Assembly (NCBI RefSeq): GCF_000785435.2
Contig: NZ_JTDB02000014.1
Coordinates: forward strand, 62,001 to 126,000
Source: Paraburkholderia sacchari
GTDB lineage: Bacteria > Pseudomonadota > Gammaproteobacteria > Burkholderiales > Burkholderiaceae
Reading direction: 5' to 3'
DNA: 64,000 nt
The stretch's first letter is position 1. Each line of letters starts with the position of its first letter. The position numbers and the translations under genes are program-made. Below, in pieces: positions 62,389 through 64,000 of this stretch. The notes beneath the pieces were generated by a model. It had not been told where the DNA came from, did not search any database, and worked only from the letters and a program-made list of their open reading frames with translations.

Positions 62389-63468
62389 TCACAGGGCGAC
62401 AGCCACGGCCTGGCCCACGTCCGCCGTCTTCGCTGCGCCGCCCATGTCCGGCGTGCGCGGGCCTAGCGCCAGCACCTTCTCGATCGCCTGCATGATGGCG
62501 TCGTGGGCGGCCTTGAAGCGCGCGTCGCCGTTGCCGAGAAAGTCGAGCATCATCGCGCCCGACCAGATCATCGCGATGGGATTGGCGATGGCCTTGCCGA
62601 CGATGTCCGGCGCCGAGCCGTGCACCGGCTCGAACAGCGACGGGAACTTGCGCTCCGGGTTCAGGTTCGCGGAAGCGGCCAGACCGATCGTGCCCGTGCA
62701 CGCGGGACCGAGGTCGGAAAGAATATCGCCGAACAAATTCGATGCCACGACCACGTCGAAGCGGTCCGGCTGCAGCACGAAGCGCGCGCTCAGGATGTCG
62801 ATGTGCTGCTTGTCCCACTTCACGTCCGGGTAGGCCTCGGCCATCGCGGCCACGCGCTCGTCCCAGTACGGCATGCTGATCGAGATGCCGTTGGACTTCG
62901 TGGCCGCCGTGAGCTTCTTGCGGCCGCGCTGGTTCGCAAGCTCGAATGCGTATTTGAGAATGCGGTCCACACCGTGGCGGGTGAACACCGCCTCCTGCAG
63001 CGCGAACTCGCGCTCGGTGCCCTCGAACATCTTGCCGCCCACCGAGGTGTATTCGCCTTCGGTATTCTCGCGCACCACGAGGAAGTCGATATCGCCGGGC
63101 TTGCGGTTCGCGAGCGGGCAGGGCACGCCGGGCAACAGGCGCACCGGGCGCAGGTTCACGTACTGGTCGAATTCGCGGCGGAACTTGAGCAGCGACCCCC
63201 ACAGCGAGATGTGATCAGGCACCTTGTCGGGCCAGCCCACGGCGCCGAAGTAAATGGCGTCGAAGCCATTGAGCGTGGCGAACCAGTCGTCCGGCATCAT
63301 CTTGCCGTGTTCGAGGTAGTAATCGCAGCTCGCCCAGTCGAAATGCGTGAATTCGATGTTCAGCCCGAACTTCGCTGCTGCGGCCTCCACCACCCGCACG
63401 CCCTCGGGCATCACTTCCACGCCAATGCCGTCAGCGGGAATCGCCGCGATCTTGAAGGTCTTGCCCAT
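62389..63468 (-). CDS. Tartrate dehydrogenase/decarboxylase-type beta-decarboxylating dehydrogenase (TtuC-like)
   Basis: A 359-residue member of the isocitrate/isopropylmalate dehydrogenase family. The N-terminal KIAAIPADGIGVEVMPEGV and the substrate loop YFGAVGWPDKVPDHISLWG are typical of tartrate dehydrogenases and differ from LeuB. VRENTEGEYTSVGG and SNLFGDILSDLGP are shared metal and cofactor motifs. It oxidises tartrate or D-malate with NAD and Mn2+. ATG 63468 starts the fold. It is not part of the island and is convergent with the island's right IS. Confidence 0.88.
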   Translation of the reverse strand: MGKTFKIAAIPADGIGVEVMPEGVRVVEAAAAKFGLNIEFTHFDWASCDYYLEHGKMMPDDWFATLNGFDAIYFGAVGWPDKVPDHISLWGSLLKFRREFDQYVNLRPVRLLPGVPCPLANRKPGDIDFLVVRENTEGEYTSVGGKMFEGTEREFALQEAVFTRHGVDRILKYAFELANQRGRKKLTAATKSNGISISMPYWDERVAAMAEAYPDVKWDKQHIDILSARFVLQPDRFDVVVASNLFGDILSDLGPACTGTIGLAASANLNPERKFPSLFEPVHGSAPDIVGKAIANPIAMIWSGAMMLDFLGNGDARFKAAHDAIMQAIEKVLALGPRTPDMGGAAKTADVGQAVAVAL

Positions 63469-63774
63469 GCTTCGCTCTTCGTTGCCTTGCACGCCCGACA
63501 ACCGCAAAGATGCCTCAAACATCGCCAGCACAGGGCAATCCGTCGCTATCGGCCGTGCCGCCATCCGGGATAGATTTCCGGTCGCCCGTGTGGGGATCGG
63601 CGTGCTCGCCATTTAACCGAATACGCCAGCAACCGGAATACGCCAGGCGAACTAGTCCGAAAGAAGCAAGCGCGCACCCGTCCCTATCCTCACGCAGGAT
63701 GGACAGCGGCCCCGGCGTTCGTGCATGGCGGCGCATGCGGCGTTGATGAATTGATTATCGATGGGAGGATTCCG

Positions 63775-64000
63775 GTGAAAACCGATATCGTCGTTGTGGG
63801 GGCCGGCCCGGCGGGTCTGTGCTTCGCCCGTTCGCTCGCGGGAACAGGCCTGAAAATCGTGATCGTCGATCAGCAGGGTGTGGACGAACTTCGCAATCCT
63901 GAATTCGATGGCCGCGAGATCGCGCTCACGCATAAATCCGTAGGCATGCTGAAGCAGCTTGGATTATGGGAGCGGATCGAGGAGCAGTCGAAGTCGCGTC
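63775..64000 (+). CDS. UbiH/UbiM-family FAD-dependent monooxygenase, N-terminal part, cut by window edge
   Basis: The first ~75 residues of a flavin monooxygenase. The Rossmann motif VVVGAGPAGLCFARSLAG binds FAD, and DGREIALTHKSVGMLKQLG is characteristic of ubiquinone-biosynthesis hydroxylases (UbiH, UbiF, UbiM, VisC). The start is a GTG behind a strong GGGAGG site. The catalytic and C-terminal parts are outside the window, so the ring position it hydroxylates cannot be inferred. Confidence 0.85.
   Translation, partial: MKTDIVVVGAGPAGLCFARSLAGTGLKIVIVDQQGVDELRNPEFDGREIALTHKSVGMLKQLGLWERIEEQSKSR

Overview
The window looks like a chromosomal segment of a Burkholderiaceae bacterium (Paraburkholderia, Caballeronia or Burkholderia type). 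Most genes are GC-rich with strong third-position GC bias. The gene families also fit: Burkholderia-type porin, VanA/MarR pair, IlvI/IlvH, tartrate dehydrogenase, UbiH-family hydroxylase and MalT-like LuxR regulators. It is an accessory, metabolically versatile region and not a core block.

Layout. 1-5.9 kb: start of a vanillate demethylase oxygenase gene divergent from a MarR regulator across a perfect 31-bp palindrome, an APC permease, a choline/betaine binding protein, WrbA and an Lrp regulator. 6.2-12.4 kb: a three-domain kinase/M23/class III aminotransferase fusion followed by a complete polar amino-acid ABC transporter; an 18-bp motif occurs upstream of both and may be the operator of the neighbouring Lrp protein. 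12.5-20.1 kb: a periplasmic sulfite-oxidase-like molybdoenzyme with its cytochrome c, a lone amino-acid-binding protein, and a cytoplasmic SoeABC-like molybdoenzyme operon. 20.4-23.8 kb: a 1118-residue protein with effector-like architecture (disordered N terminus, papain-like triad, ADP-ribosyltransferase-like segment, duplicated repeat). 23.8-30.5 kb: a seven-gene minus-strand catabolic locus (quinone oxidoreductase, TauD-type dioxygenase, BKACE, hydrolase, MFS, porin, BON protein) divergent from a 906-residue MalT-like regulator. 33.8-41.2 kb: a parallel arrangement with a second MFS and a second MalT-like regulator. 41.5-50.2 kb: CopC, DUF1801, POT transporter, PAAR protein with a membrane protein, AraC-GyrI with a hydrolase, VOC with an aromatic-acid transporter, and decayed fragments.

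50.5-62.3 kb is a mobile island. It is bounded by two same-orientation IS5-family copies (both defective) and splits the last ~55 codons of an isoaspartyl-peptidase gene: the two halves at 50487-50556 and 62283-62375 rejoin in frame. Inside is a markedly AT-rich, tightly packed cluster: Rieske oxygenase, SDR, JmjC/cupin dioxygenase, arginine amidinotransferase, MFS exporter, ATP-grasp ligase, Prx5-like protein and an ABM-like small protein. I infer it makes and exports a guanidino-bearing, amide-linked, oxidised small molecule without NRPS or PKS. This is the best candidate for an undescribed system in the window. Between the cluster and the right IS lies an ilvI-ilvH pair in which ilvI has a frame-disrupting deletion over the catalytic glutamate region and ilvH has a replaced C terminus.

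The window ends with a tartrate/isopropylmalate-type dehydrogenase and the start of a UbiH-family monooxygenase. No rRNA, tRNA or CRISPR array was seen.
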